A DNA stretch of 64,000 nt, taken from contig NZ_CALDPF010000031.1 in the NCBI RefSeq assembly GCF_937912035.1, positions 62,001 to 126,000 of the forward strand, in the 5' to 3' direction. The notes under the pieces were generated by a model that was not told the origin of the DNA, did not search any database, and saw nothing but the letters and a program-made list of their open reading frames with translations. The stretch is from an uncultured Bacteroides sp. (GTDB taxonomy: Bacteria; Bacteroidota; Bacteroidia; Bacteroidales; Bacteroidaceae). This document shows positions 15,001 to 24,296 of this stretch, one piece after another (position 1 is the first letter of the stretch; every line of letters begins with the position of its first letter). Both the position numbers and the translations under genes were made by a program.

Positions 15001-16278
15001 ATGAATTGGGGTGAATTAATATTAGGAAATATCGAGGGGTTGTCTATTGTTACTGTATTATGTCTGACAGCTTTGTATTTTATAGTTGACAACCTAACTC
15101 ACAGAAAGGAGAAAAATGAGGTTATGGAATCGTTTTCAAATACCGTAAATCTTCTTTCTTCAGATATACCTGAGTCACAACTGTCTGCAGCAATATTATT
15201 GCGTCGTTTTCTCAATTTAAAACTTGGTTTCAGAGGAAAGTTTTTATTTAATGATACTATAAATGTCATTTCTTCATTATTACGTACACTACCTACGGGT
15301 ATTTATCAGAAGACATTAGGTGATGGTCTTGCCTTTGCCATTGATTTGTCGGAGAAAGATTTGCAGAGAACAAATATGCAGGATCTTTATCTTGGAAATA
15401 AAAAGGAAAAGATATTAATGACTTCTACAGATATGTTTATGGCAGATCTTTCATATGCATTGCTTGAGAATATAGAGGGGCATAAAGCTATATTCTACAA
15501 TTCAAGACTTTTAAATACGCAGATAAAGAACTGTGATTTTACAAATGCTAATTTTGAAGGGGCTGACTTAACGAAATCTAGTATAAAGAATACTAACCTT
15601 TCTAATGCTAATTTTGTCAATGCTAATTTAGCAAATGTTCTTTTTGAAAATGTAATACTTGCTGGTGCTAATTTTAAGAATGCTTTAAACATACCAGAAG
15701 AAATTAAGACACATTTGGAAAATGGAGTATTTCATGGAGCCGAAAAGATAACAACAGTAAGGAAACTTAATGGTAAAAAGGTTTTCTTCAGTATGCCTGG
15801 TATATTGAAGAAAGAAGAGGAATTGATTATTAAAGAGTATCACCGTTTTCTTTCAGAAAAAGGATATGAGATTTTATGTTATTCTAGAGATAATTATCCA
15901 AAATATGGACAATTAAATAAAGTACGTCTGGATGTGATGAAATCATCTGGTATGATAGCCTTTGGATTTAAACAAATAAACATAATTGAAGGAAAATACA
16001 GACCAAATACCTGCGAAGAGAGAGCCCTCTCTTCACAATGGCTCACAACTCCATGGACAGATATAGAAGTAGGCATGGCTGTCATGTATGGAATACCTGT
16101 ACTTTTAGTTCATGACAAAGATATATCAGAAGGGGTTTTTGACAGTAATATAAATGAATGCTATGTAGGAAAAATCTGTGCAGACATGGATATGAGGAAT
16201 ATTGAAAGTAATTATATTTTCAATAAATGGATGAAAAGATTAGAGGAGAATATAGACCCTGAAGATAAAAAGAACTGA
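15001..16278 (+). CDS. Membrane pentapeptide-repeat protein with TIR/deoxyribosyltransferase-like C-terminus
   Basis: The 425-residue protein has three parts. One N-terminal membrane helix (about 12-30, LSIVTVLCLTALYFIVDNL) is followed by a helical region. Residues about 175-235 are pentapeptide repeats of the A(N/D)Lxx type (CDFTNANFEGADLTKSS onward). Residues about 250-410 look like a Rossmann-like TIR or nucleoside 2-deoxyribosyltransferase fold: strand VFFSMPG, strand GYEILCYSR, strand SGMIAFGF, and TPWTDIEVGMAVMYGIPVL, where the Glu is placed like the catalytic Glu of these families. Such enzymes cleave N-glycosidic bonds, often NAD+ or nucleotides. It has its own promoter and stands alone. 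A membrane-tethered defence effector is plausible; the family is not one I can name. Confidence 0.75.
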   Translation: MNWGELILGNIEGLSIVTVLCLTALYFIVDNLTHRKEKNEVMESFSNTVNLLSSDIPESQLSAAILLRRFLNLKLGFRGKFLFNDTINVISSLLRTLPTGIYQKTLGDGLAFAIDLSEKDLQRTNMQDLYLGNKKEKILMTSTDMFMADLSYALLENIEGHKAIFYNSRLLNTQIKNCDFTNANFEGADLTKSSIKNTNLSNANFVNANLANVLFENVILAGANFKNALNIPEEIKTHLENGVFHGAEKITTVRKLNGKKVFFSMPGILKKEEELIIKEYHRFLSEKGYEILCYSRDNYPKYGQLNKVRLDVMKSSGMIAFGFKQINIIEGKYRPNTCEERALSSQWLTTPWTDIEVGMAVMYGIPVLLVHDKDISEGVFDSNINECYVGKICADMDMRNIESNYIFNKWMKRLEENIDPEDKKN

Positions 16279-16437
16279 GGCTTTTGATATAAATAAAAAT
16301 TGATACCGCTTCCGGATTATGGATAGAGAGAGGCAGTTCTTGTTAGTACAAAGATAGTGATTTGAAAGCAATTCACAATTCTCTGATTTAATAGATTTTT
16401 CAAATCTCTATATAATAACTTAAAAATATACCACCAT

Positions 16438-16503
16438 AATAATTAAAAAGTATACCACTGTCAGTACGTTGAAGATAGAGTAGTAGTATACTTTTAAATT
16501 ATT
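16438..16503. repeat. 22-bp inverted repeat upstream of the HNH gene
   Basis: Arm 16438-16459 and arm 16482-16503 are inverted copies with only two differences, both starting AATAATT and sharing AAAAGTATAC. A related direct copy (TTAAAAATATACCACCA) precedes it near 16420-16436. The arms are separated by 22 bp. No coding sequence lies in the 16279-16591 gap. It could be an operator cluster, a hairpin or a small mobile-element remnant. Confidence 0.6.
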
Positions 16504-16532
16504 ATGCAGATGATAATTTGAAAACATTTTTA

Positions 16533-16567
16533 TTTGACGGATAGTAAAAGTTTTTTGTTTACTTTTG
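16533..16567 (+). promoter_or_regulatory. Promoter of the HNH / methyltransferase-HIT pair
   Basis: TTTG (16533-16536, by one-base slack) and TACTTTTG (16560-16567) are spaced 23 bp, slightly long. The -7 box is perfect. It supports the ATG at 16592 over the TTG at 16571. Confidence 0.5.
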
Positions 16568-16591
16568 TAATTGAAAAACATCTATCTGATC

Positions 16592-17665
16592 ATGATTGAG
16601 TATTTTTATCATAACATACTATCCACCTACCGAATAGGAAAAATATTCGATAACACAGTAGCTACATACAAATATTTCTGGTTCCTGTCAATAATGCAGA
16701 TTCATGCAAAGACGGGAAACTTAAATATAAATGTATGGGATATAGTTACGCGTATGGTGGCTAATGCTTGGTATCCGATACATTATTTTAGATTATCGTT
16801 TGGAAAAACAGATTCATTGTACGATATAGTTACACAACTGCATAAAGAAATAAATATTCCTATTGATGCAGGAGTGGAAGAAGTTATAAAAGATATAAAA
16901 CCGTATAATGATATTCCTTTGGTAAAGAAGTTGTTACGTACGCTTACATTAAATGTTCCATACAGATTTTTAAGTCCTTGGATTAATACATCTGATGATA
17001 GGGAAATAGTAAGACGTTCGCAGATGTTTGAGAATGATTGTCTGTATTCCATTCATAAGGAAGGGAAAGAATTCTATATCAATATTAATCCTATTTGGGA
17101 TGATTTTCTGCATAGGCATTATAAAGTGCTGATGGATTTTGCTTACTGGAATCTTACTTTATTTCTTCAAGCACGAAATCCGAATGTTCCAGCTATACCC
17201 AATAAGTTGATTAGACCGGAAACAAGAAATAGCTTGGCAATGCAACATCGTTATTGGAATGATATAATAATACTTGCAGGTCCTATTGATTGTATTTATA
17301 CAGGGCGGAAGTTGTATATCAATGGATATGAACTTGATCATTTTATTCCTTGGAGTTTTGTTTCGCATGATTTGCTATGGAATCTAATTCCTGCTGATGG
17401 GGGTATTAATTCGTCCAAGAGTAATCGGTTACCGGATTTGAATATATACCTTCCGAAATTGGCTTCTATGCAATTACACGGACTTAAAATTTTTATAAAA
17501 TCAGATAAAAGCTCGAAAATACTTGAAGATTTTATCTCTCTAGGTTATACTGCGAATGAATTGGTAAATATGAGTGATGTGGAATTTCTTAAAGTCTTTG
17601 AACGAACTTTTACTCCGATGAATCAGATAGCTTTAAATATGGGATTTGAAACCTGGAAATACTGA
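16592..17665 (+). CDS. HNH endonuclease domain protein
   Basis: The protein of 357 residues (ATG 16592) has an HNH core in its last third: CIYTGRKLYINGYELDHFIPW, then LLWNLIPADGGINSSKSNRLPD. The Asp-His pair, the central Asn and the later Ser/Asn-rich helix follow the usual His-Asn-His order, though only one Cys precedes the core. The N-terminal two thirds are unassigned and helical. HNH proteins of this length in Bacteroidales act on DNA in restriction or other defence, or are of unknown role. The stop is 4 bp before the next ATG, so it is coupled to the methyltransferase-HIT gene. Confidence 0.8.
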   Translation: MIEYFYHNILSTYRIGKIFDNTVATYKYFWFLSIMQIHAKTGNLNINVWDIVTRMVANAWYPIHYFRLSFGKTDSLYDIVTQLHKEINIPIDAGVEEVIKDIKPYNDIPLVKKLLRTLTLNVPYRFLSPWINTSDDREIVRRSQMFENDCLYSIHKEGKEFYININPIWDDFLHRHYKVLMDFAYWNLTLFLQARNPNVPAIPNKLIRPETRNSLAMQHRYWNDIIILAGPIDCIYTGRKLYINGYELDHFIPWSFVSHDLLWNLIPADGGINSSKSNRLPDLNIYLPKLASMQLHGLKIFIKSDKSSKILEDFISLGYTANELVNMSDVEFLKVFERTFTPMNQIALNMGFETWKY

Positions 17666-17669
17666 TGTT

Positions 17670-18767
17670 ATGGAAAAAATAAATCATCCTTATTTGACGG
17701 CAATAAAACGTACTAATTTGTCTGTTCCTACACGTTTCCTAAAAGATAAAAATCTGCTGAAGGGCAAAATACTTGACTTTGGCTGTGGATATGGTTTTGA
17801 TACGGATGAGTTGTATAAGCAAGGTTATGACATTACTGGTTATGATTATTATTACAGACCGGATTATCCGGAAGGAAAGTTTGATACTATAATCTGCAAT
17901 TATGTGCTTAATGTGCTTGAACCGTATGCACAGGCTGAAGTGATGATGAATGTAACTAATCTGCTTAAGCCTGATGGTACTGCTTATTTTGCGGTAAGGA
18001 GAGACTTGAAGGAAGAAGGATTCAGACTGCATGCTATCCACAGACAATATACTTACCAGTGTAATGTGAAACTTCCATTTAAAAGTTTGGAATGTAATTC
18101 CAGTTACGAACTGTATCAGTATAATCATTTCAATAAGTTACCCAGAATGGAGAATACTGTGTGCCCATTTTGTCGTTTGGCGAGACGCGTTGAAATTATA
18201 TGTGAAACTGCAACTTGTGTGGCATTCTATGATGGCTATCCCGTTTCGGCTGGTCATGCGTTGATTATTCCAAAAAGGCATGTAGCTTCATATTTCGACC
18301 TGACAAATCATGAGAGGGAGGCAATGAATGTTATGCTCCAATTCGTTAAGCAGAAAATAGACGAAAGATTTCATCCTGACGGATATAATATTGGCATAAA
18401 TGTGAATGAAGCTGCAGGACAGTCTGTTTTTCATGTGCACATTCATATTATACCAAGATATAAAGGTGATGTACCTAATCCTAAAGGTGGAGTCAGGGGA
18501 GTTATCCCTAATAAGCAGAGTTACAAAGCTTTGCCTGAAAAAGAAAGTATATCTGCTGCTATTAAGACTCAATACACAAAATCGTATACATTCGAAGACA
18601 AAAGAAAAGAACATGGTAATGCCTATATGCCATGGGACGATGAGGCCGACAGGTTGCTGTGCCGCATGTATGATGAGGGTAAAAGTGTCAGTCTACTTTC
18701 AGATATATTTGAACGAACCAAAGAGGCCATTAGAAAACGTCTGAAGAAATTGGGGAAATTAAAATGA
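17670..18767 (+). CDS. Class I SAM methyltransferase-HIT hydrolase fusion
   Basis: This 365-residue protein fuses three parts. Residues about 1-150 are a class I methyltransferase with motif I ILDFGCGYGFDTDEL. Residues about 160-290 are a HIT domain with CPFCRLA at its start and the His triad in FHVHIHIIPRYKGD. The C-terminus (about 315-365, DDEADRLLCRMYDEGKSVSLLSDIF onward) looks like a helix-turn-helix or DNA-binding tail. HIT domains hydrolyse nucleoside phosphoramidates or dinucleotides. The combination occurs in Bacteroidales genomes under a bifunctional name. The start is the ATG at 17670, 4 bp after the HNH stop; a TTG at 17646 is less likely. Confidence 0.85.
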   Translation: MEKINHPYLTAIKRTNLSVPTRFLKDKNLLKGKILDFGCGYGFDTDELYKQGYDITGYDYYYRPDYPEGKFDTIICNYVLNVLEPYAQAEVMMNVTNLLKPDGTAYFAVRRDLKEEGFRLHAIHRQYTYQCNVKLPFKSLECNSSYELYQYNHFNKLPRMENTVCPFCRLARRVEIICETATCVAFYDGYPVSAGHALIIPKRHVASYFDLTNHEREAMNVMLQFVKQKIDERFHPDGYNIGINVNEAAGQSVFHVHIHIIPRYKGDVPNPKGGVRGVIPNKQSYKALPEKESISAAIKTQYTKSYTFEDKRKEHGNAYMPWDDEADRLLCRMYDEGKSVSLLSDIFERTKEAIRKRLKKLGKLK

Positions 18768-18784
18768 TATTATGACAATTTTTT

Positions 18785-18792
18785 TACCTTTG
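18785..18792 (+). promoter_or_regulatory. -7 box before the patatin-sbcDC operon
   Basis: TACCTTTG is a perfect TAnnTTTG match 24 bp before the ATG at 18817. No good -33 box is visible. Confidence 0.45.
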
Positions 18793-18816
18793 TAAAGTCT
18801 AGTAATACTAAAAAAC

Positions 18817-19620
18817 ATGGAAAACCAAATAGTGAGACAACACAAAACTGAAATAGAGAGATATGTGCCGTACAACATCGGCCTGGCATTGAGTGGTGGC
18901 GGTGCAAAAGGATTTGCACACCTTGGTGCCTTGCAGGCTTTGGAAGAGAGGGGTATAAAACCTGATATTATAGCCGGAACAAGTGCTGGGGCCGTGGTGG
19001 GCGCTTTTTACGCTTCGGGATTAAAGCCAAAAGAGATTCTGAAATTGTTTTTGGGACATGATTTCAGGGATTTTGTAAGTTTGACTTTACCCAAAGAGGC
19101 ATTGTTAAAATATGACGGATTTATTAGATTCCTGGAGGAGAACTTGCCAGTGAAGCGCTTTGAGGAACTGAATATGCCCTTCTATGCTGTAGCTTCGGAT
19201 TTTGACAAGGGGGAGTCGAAGGTCTTTACAGAGGGTGAGCTGGTGCCGAGGGTAATGGCTTCGTGTACAATACCAATAGTGTTCAAACCTATTATGATAG
19301 ATGGAGTGAGGTATGTGGACGGTGGACTTTTCAAGAATTTTCCGGTTACGCCTATACGTGCGTTATGCCGTAAGGTGATAGGGGTGAATGTATGTCCCAA
19401 GCATCTGGAGGAATATGAAGATAATATTTTGCGTATTGCCATGAGGTCTTATCTGTTTTTGTTCAACCAGAATGCGGTGGAGGATTCCGGATTGTGTGAC
19501 CTGCTGCTGGAAGTGGATTCTATGGACGAATATAATATCTTTAATCTGAAGAAAGCTCTTAAAATTTATAATCAGGGTTATATACAGATGAAAGAAATGC
19601 TGGAAAGGAATATTTTATGA
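18817..19620 (+). CDS. Patatin-like phospholipase
   Basis: The 267-residue protein carries the full patatin signature. NIGLALSGGGAKGFAHLGAL forms the oxyanion loop (GGGAKG at 28-32), GTSAG at 54-58 holds the nucleophile Ser56, and DGG at 168-170 holds the partner Asp. It resembles the bacterial RssA/YchK group. It would hydrolyse acyl esters of lipids in the cytoplasm or at the membrane; no signal peptide is present. Its stop overlaps the sbcD start in ATGA, so the lipase is coupled to the SbcCD nuclease genes. The substrate is unknown. Confidence 0.92.
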   Translation: MENQIVRQHKTEIERYVPYNIGLALSGGGAKGFAHLGALQALEERGIKPDIIAGTSAGAVVGAFYASGLKPKEILKLFLGHDFRDFVSLTLPKEALLKYDGFIRFLEENLPVKRFEELNMPFYAVASDFDKGESKVFTEGELVPRVMASCTIPIVFKPIMIDGVRYVDGGLFKNFPVTPIRALCRKVIGVNVCPKHLEEYEDNILRIAMRSYLFLFNQNAVEDSGLCDLLLEVDSMDEYNIFNLKKALKIYNQGYIQMKEMLERNIL

Positions 19621-20831
19621 AGATTATACATACTAGCGACTGGCATTTGGGGCACACACTGTATGAGCATGAGAGAACAGAGGAACATGCTGCTTTTTTG
19701 GCACAACTGAGGGATATAGTGGAGGTGGAGAGACCTGATGCTCTTCTTGTGAGTGGAGATATCTATGACCGTACGAACCCTTCTACTTCGGTTCAGAAAA
19801 TGTATTACAGGGCTTTGCTGGAGATGCACAGGGCATGTCCGGAGATGACTATTGTGGTTACGGCTGGCAATCATGACAGTAAATCGATGTTGGAACTGGG
19901 ACGCGAATTGTGGCTAATGGCCGGAGTGAGAGTGGTAGGACAGCCGGAAAGGAAGGATGGAAATGTGGATCTGGACAGGCATATTATAGGTGTAGAGGAT
20001 GCCGGTGGAGAAATGAAGGGGTACGTGGTGGCTGTGCCGCATATCTTCGACCAGAATTATCCGCTAATGGAGGATACCGGTACGAAGGAGATGCGCAGAG
20101 AGGTTTTCTTTCGTGCTTTGCAGGAGAGAGTGAGCGTTGTAAATACGGACAGACTGCCTGTGGTGATGATGGCTCATCTTACGGTGACGAACTGTAACTG
20201 CGAGGGGCATGATCCGGACGTGATAGGTGGTATCAGCGAGGTGGACCTTGGCGAACTGGGGACGGGGTATGACTATATTGCTCTTGGGCATATACATTAT
20301 CCGCAAACGATGAAGGGAAATGGAGTGGTGGCCAGATATTCAGGTTCGCCTGTTCCTGTAAATTTTGATGAGACTTATCCGCATTCGGTTTCTGTTGTGA
20401 CGCTGGAAAAGGGATGCGAACCCGAAATTCGTGAAATCAGAATAAGGAATGTACGTCCCATGCTTACTGTACCTGCTATGCCTTCCGGTTTTGGCGAGGC
20501 GCTGGAGGGGATTTCGGAGATTGCGGATGATGAGGAATGTTATGTCCGTCTGAATATTCTCCTTACGGAACCTATGCCTGCCGACTATATGGAGCGTATT
20601 GCGGGTGCTCTGAAAGGCAAACGCGCGGCTTATTGCTATTGTAAAATCACCAGACCGGAGGTGGAGGCTGTGGCTGACGGTACGGCTGTTACTTATGATG
20701 AGTTCAGGGAACTTTCGCCTATTGATGTGGCACGGAGGTTCTATAAGTCGAAGTTCGGGACGGAGATGCCTGAACGTATGTCGGAGATGATTGGAGAGGC
20801 TGTGAAGAGGTATGACGGTGAGTGTAAATAA
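19617..20831 (+). CDS. sbcD: SbcD, nuclease subunit of the SbcCD (Mre11-Rad50) complex
   Basis: The 404-residue protein has the metallophosphoesterase motifs of Mre11/SbcD: HTSDWHLGH at 5-13, LLVSGDIYDR with GD near 46, GNHDS near 83-87, and later HIHYPQ with the final metal His. SbcD forms a complex with SbcC and trims hairpins, covalent protein blocks and double-strand ends in DNA. It overlaps the patatin gene by 4 nt and is followed by sbcC after 15 bp. Length is typical for the family. Confidence 0.95.
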   Translation: MKIIHTSDWHLGHTLYEHERTEEHAAFLAQLRDIVEVERPDALLVSGDIYDRTNPSTSVQKMYYRALLEMHRACPEMTIVVTAGNHDSKSMLELGRELWLMAGVRVVGQPERKDGNVDLDRHIIGVEDAGGEMKGYVVAVPHIFDQNYPLMEDTGTKEMRREVFFRALQERVSVVNTDRLPVVMMAHLTVTNCNCEGHDPDVIGGISEVDLGELGTGYDYIALGHIHYPQTMKGNGVVARYSGSPVPVNFDETYPHSVSVVTLEKGCEPEIREIRIRNVRPMLTVPAMPSGFGEALEGISEIADDEECYVRLNILLTEPMPADYMERIAGALKGKRAAYCYCKITRPEVEAVADGTAVTYDEFRELSPIDVARRFYKSKFGTEMPERMSEMIGEAVKRYDGECK

Positions 20832-20846
20832 TGGTTCTTGCATGGT

Positions 20847-23800
20847 ATGAAACTTATAAAACTTATAATAGAGAATATAGCGTCCATTGAGACGGCTGAG
20901 ATTGATTTCGACAGGGGGCCTCTTGCCGAGACCTCTGTGTTTCTGATAACGGGTGATACGGGAGCGGGCAAATCTACTATTCTGGATTCAATCTGTCTGG
21001 CTTTGTATAACACTACTCCCAGGCTGAATATGGCTTCGGGTACGAAATCGAATTTTGGAACTGACAATATCACTGCAAGAAATACTTCCAACTTGCTCAG
21101 GCATGGTGCACGTCAGGCTTCGGCTGTGCTTAGGTTTATAGGTACGGATGGAGTGGAGTATGAGGCTGTATGGCAGGTGAGACGTAACAGAAACAACAGG
21201 CTTACATCGCCGGAACAGACTCTGGCATGGGGGGATGTGACTGTGAAGAATGCTGATGCGGTGAAGAAGATAACGGAGGAGGCTGTAGGACTGGACTTCG
21301 AACAGTTCTGCCGTACAACGATGCTAGCACAGGGACAGTTTACGCAGTTTCTGAAAAGTAAGGATGACGAGAAATCGGAGATTCTGGAGAAGCTGACGGG
21401 TACAGGCATCTACTCGGAAATAGGAAAGAAAATAGAAGAAATAAAGAAGGAGAAGGAGGCGGAATATACGGCTCAGAAGAATCTTACTGCGGGAATAGTA
21501 CTTCTGAAACAGGAGGAAACGGAGTCTCTGAAGGAGGAACTTTCTGTGGCAGATGCAAGGAAAAAGGCTTTGGATGATGAAGTGAAGCGGCTGGACTTGT
21601 GTGTCAGGTGGATGGAAGGAAGAGCAAAGATTGACGGTGAAGTGTCGGTGGCTGAACGTAACCTGAGGTTGTGTGAGGAGGTGATAAATTCGGATAGCTT
21701 CAAGGACGAGGCCAGACTTATCGCAGAAATGGACAGGACTGAATCTGTGCGTGGCAGTATAAGGATGCTCAGAAGTGCTGAAAAGAGAATAGCTGAATTG
21801 TCTGCTGAGGCGGACGGACTTAAACTGCGCTTTATAGGTTTGTGTAAGGGTAGGAATGGACTCAAGGACTGGATAGACCGCAAGAATGAGTATCTGGCTT
21901 CGCTGACAAGGAATATGGAGAATGCTGCAGGAAATGCGGCTATGTATGCCAATGCACAGAAGATTGAGACTTTACTGAATTCCGCATCGGAGGCTGCCGC
22001 CAGGATTAAGGTTGGCAGGGAGACGCTGAAGGGTATAGAAAACAGTTTGCCGGCACTGAACCGCAGTGTGGCGGATGCAGAAGGGGCGCTGGAAATGGCT
22101 TTGAAGGCTGTTGCACTGAAGGAAGAGGAATATGAGAAGGCTGACATGGAGCTGAAGATGCTGAGGCCTGATGAGGTGAACGCTGAGGCTGGCAGACTTG
22201 ATGAGGAGAAGGATTCCTTGAATGCTTTGTCGGGAAATATTGCCGAACTTAAGAACGTTTTTTCTTCTATTGAGAAGATTGACCGTGAGATTGCTGCTCT
22301 CAATGCGGAGCATGAAAAACGTAATGAGGAGTATATTTTATGTAACCGGAAACTGGAGGAGGTTACTGCCGGATATAATGAAGCCAGGAGGGCGTATGAC
22401 TGTGTGGAACTGTCGATTAAGGAATGGACTGTAAATCTCAGGGCCAGGCTTAAGGTGGGCGATACTTGTCCTGTGTGTGGGCAGAGGATTGACAGTCTTG
22501 TATCGGACGAAGAATGTAGTGAGAGACTGAAACCTCTGGAGGAGATGGTTGTAAGGTTGGAGAAGGAGTTGCGCGATACGGCTTCATTATGTAGCGGAAC
22601 GGCCATGATAATTGAAAGGCTGGCAAAGGATAAGTCGGCAAAGGAGTATGAGAAGTCTGTTGCCGGTGACGCTGTCAGAAAGTTGGCAGATAAGGTACGT
22701 GAGAAATGTGTACAGGTGGGTTTGCCTCATTCTGATATGGACGGACAGGATGTTGCCGTATTGGAGGAAGGTGTAATCAAGAGAATGGAGCAACTGTCTG
22801 TTAGCATCAAAGAATTGAATGAAATACGGAAAAAGATTTATGAAGGAAATAAATACTTGTCCGGACTGGGACGCAATCTTTCATCGTTGAGAAAGGATGC
22901 CGACCAGGCCAGAATGGCTAGGGATAAGGCTAAGGACGCACTTACGGCTTCGGTAAAGGAACAGGAAAGAATAAATTCATTGTTAGATGTCGACGGACGG
23001 GGCATGGAAAAGGCTTTGGACGATGCTGCAGCGATGATTTGCATTGAAAACTGGAAAAGCAGATGGGAAGCTGACGCAAAGGCTTTTGTTTCTTCCATTA
23101 CGGAGGCTGCCGCTCAGTATTATGGTTGGGAAAAGGAGATTGTGCAGACGGAAAAGAATCTGTCAAAGGCTTTGCCGGCACTGGAGAATGTGGAGAGGGT
23201 ACTCGCCGAGGTAGTTGGTTACTGGCCTGACTGGGGAATGCTGGAAGTGACTGAGTCTGTTCCTACAGAGGGACTTAAGGATATGTGTGATGCGTTTGAA
23301 GGCAGTGTGAGAAGCTTGGTGGCTTCACTTTCGGCTGAACGTGAAAAGGCGGGTAAGGCCGGAGAGGAAATAGAACAGTTCGTTTCTGAAAATAAGGATA
23401 TTGACCGTAGAAGGCTGGAATATCTGACTGATGTGACGGATCTGAACATGATAAGGGAAGCGCACAACAGGAAAATATCGGATGCCCGAAGTGCTTCGGG
23501 AATACTGGAGGCTAAGAAGAAGGAACTGGAGGTTCATCTGGCAGCACATCCTGAATCGCTTGCCGGTGACGACTCGAAGGAGAAGCTTGACGGTTTGCTG
23601 AAAGAGGCGCGTGCTGCGGTTGAGGAAATTGTGGCCGAAATGGGACGCATAGACCAGCAATTGAAGAGTGATGCGGAGAATGCGGCACGCTTCAGAGCTG
23701 AAAAGGACAGGGAAGAGGAACTTATGAGGGTGTTCACGGAATGGAATACTCTGAACAGTCTTTTCGGAGGCGGTGACGGTAAGATTTTCAGAAGGATTGC

Positions 23801-24251
23801 CCAAAGCTTTATACTGAATGATCTGTTGCAGCGTGCCAACGGGTATCTCATGAAGTTGAACAAGAGGTATAGGCTTGATTGTGAGCCGGGAACTCTGACT
23901 ATCCGTATGATGGATATGTATCAGAATGATGCGCAAGGACCTGTGGATATCCTTTCCGGTGGTGAAGGATTTCTGGTTTCGTTGTCGCTGGCATTGGCTT
24001 TATCGTCGATGAACAGGAGAAATCTTTCTGTGGATACCTTATTTATAGATGAGGGGTTCGGTACATTGAGCAGTGAGGTGCTTAATACGGTGATGAATAT
24101 GCTGGAGAAACTGCAAAGCCTGAACGGGAAGCGTGTGGGGATAATCAGTCACGTGGAAGGACTGAAGGAGAGGATTGCCGTACAGGTGAAGGTGAAACGT
24201 ATTGATCAGACGAGGAGTACTGTGGAGGTTACTGATTGTAGGATGCAGTGA
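20847..24251 (+). CDS. sbcC: SbcC, ATPase subunit of the SbcCD complex
   Basis: The protein of 1134 residues is of the SMC/Rad50 type. It has a Walker A near the start (TGDTGAGKSTILDS), long coiled coils on both sides of a central zinc hook CPVC (in GDTCPVCGQRI), and at the C-terminus the ABC signature ILSGGEGFLVSLSLALALS with Walker B TLFIDEGFGTL. The coiled coils bring two heads together and the hook dimerises via zinc. The ATG at 20847 is chosen because MKLIKLIIENIASIE is the typical start; a TTG 9 bp upstream is unlikely. It forms an operon with sbcD. Confidence 0.95.
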   Translation: MKLIKLIIENIASIETAEIDFDRGPLAETSVFLITGDTGAGKSTILDSICLALYNTTPRLNMASGTKSNFGTDNITARNTSNLLRHGARQASAVLRFIGTDGVEYEAVWQVRRNRNNRLTSPEQTLAWGDVTVKNADAVKKITEEAVGLDFEQFCRTTMLAQGQFTQFLKSKDDEKSEILEKLTGTGIYSEIGKKIEEIKKEKEAEYTAQKNLTAGIVLLKQEETESLKEELSVADARKKALDDEVKRLDLCVRWMEGRAKIDGEVSVAERNLRLCEEVINSDSFKDEARLIAEMDRTESVRGSIRMLRSAEKRIAELSAEADGLKLRFIGLCKGRNGLKDWIDRKNEYLASLTRNMENAAGNAAMYANAQKIETLLNSASEAAARIKVGRETLKGIENSLPALNRSVADAEGALEMALKAVALKEEEYEKADMELKMLRPDEVNAEAGRLDEEKDSLNALSGNIAELKNVFSSIEKIDREIAALNAEHEKRNEEYILCNRKLEEVTAGYNEARRAYDCVELSIKEWTVNLRARLKVGDTCPVCGQRIDSLVSDEECSERLKPLEEMVVRLEKELRDTASLCSGTAMIIERLAKDKSAKEYEKSVAGDAVRKLADKVREKCVQVGLPHSDMDGQDVAVLEEGVIKRMEQLSVSIKELNEIRKKIYEGNKYLSGLGRNLSSLRKDADQARMARDKAKDALTASVKEQERINSLLDVDGRGMEKALDDAAAMICIENWKSRWEADAKAFVSSITEAAAQYYGWEKEIVQTEKNLSKALPALENVERVLAEVVGYWPDWGMLEVTESVPTEGLKDMCDAFEGSVRSLVASLSAEREKAGKAGEEIEQFVSENKDIDRRRLEYLTDVTDLNMIREAHNRKISDARSASGILEAKKKELEVHLAAHPESLAGDDSKEKLDGLLKEARAAVEEIVAEMGRIDQQLKSDAENAARFRAEKDREEELMRVFTEWNTLNSLFGGGDGKIFRRIAQSFILNDLLQRANGYLMKLNKRYRLDCEPGTLTIRMMDMYQNDAQGPVDILSGGEGFLVSLSLALALSSMNRRNLSVDTLFIDEGFGTLSSEVLNTVMNMLEKLQSLNGKRVGIISHVEGLKERIAVQVKVKRIDQTRSTVEVTDCRMQ

Positions 24252-24296
24252 CTTTGGAAATATTGAATTGTTGGACAAATATTAAGTATATACGAA

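Noticed and set aside
12901..18767. A prophage or integrated element in the accessory region
   Set aside because: No integrase, transposase, phage structural gene or flanking direct repeat is visible.
21473..22606. 377-codon open frame opposite sbcC
   Set aside because: Ser/Leu/Phe-rich antisense shadow of the Lys/Glu-rich coiled-coil coding strand.
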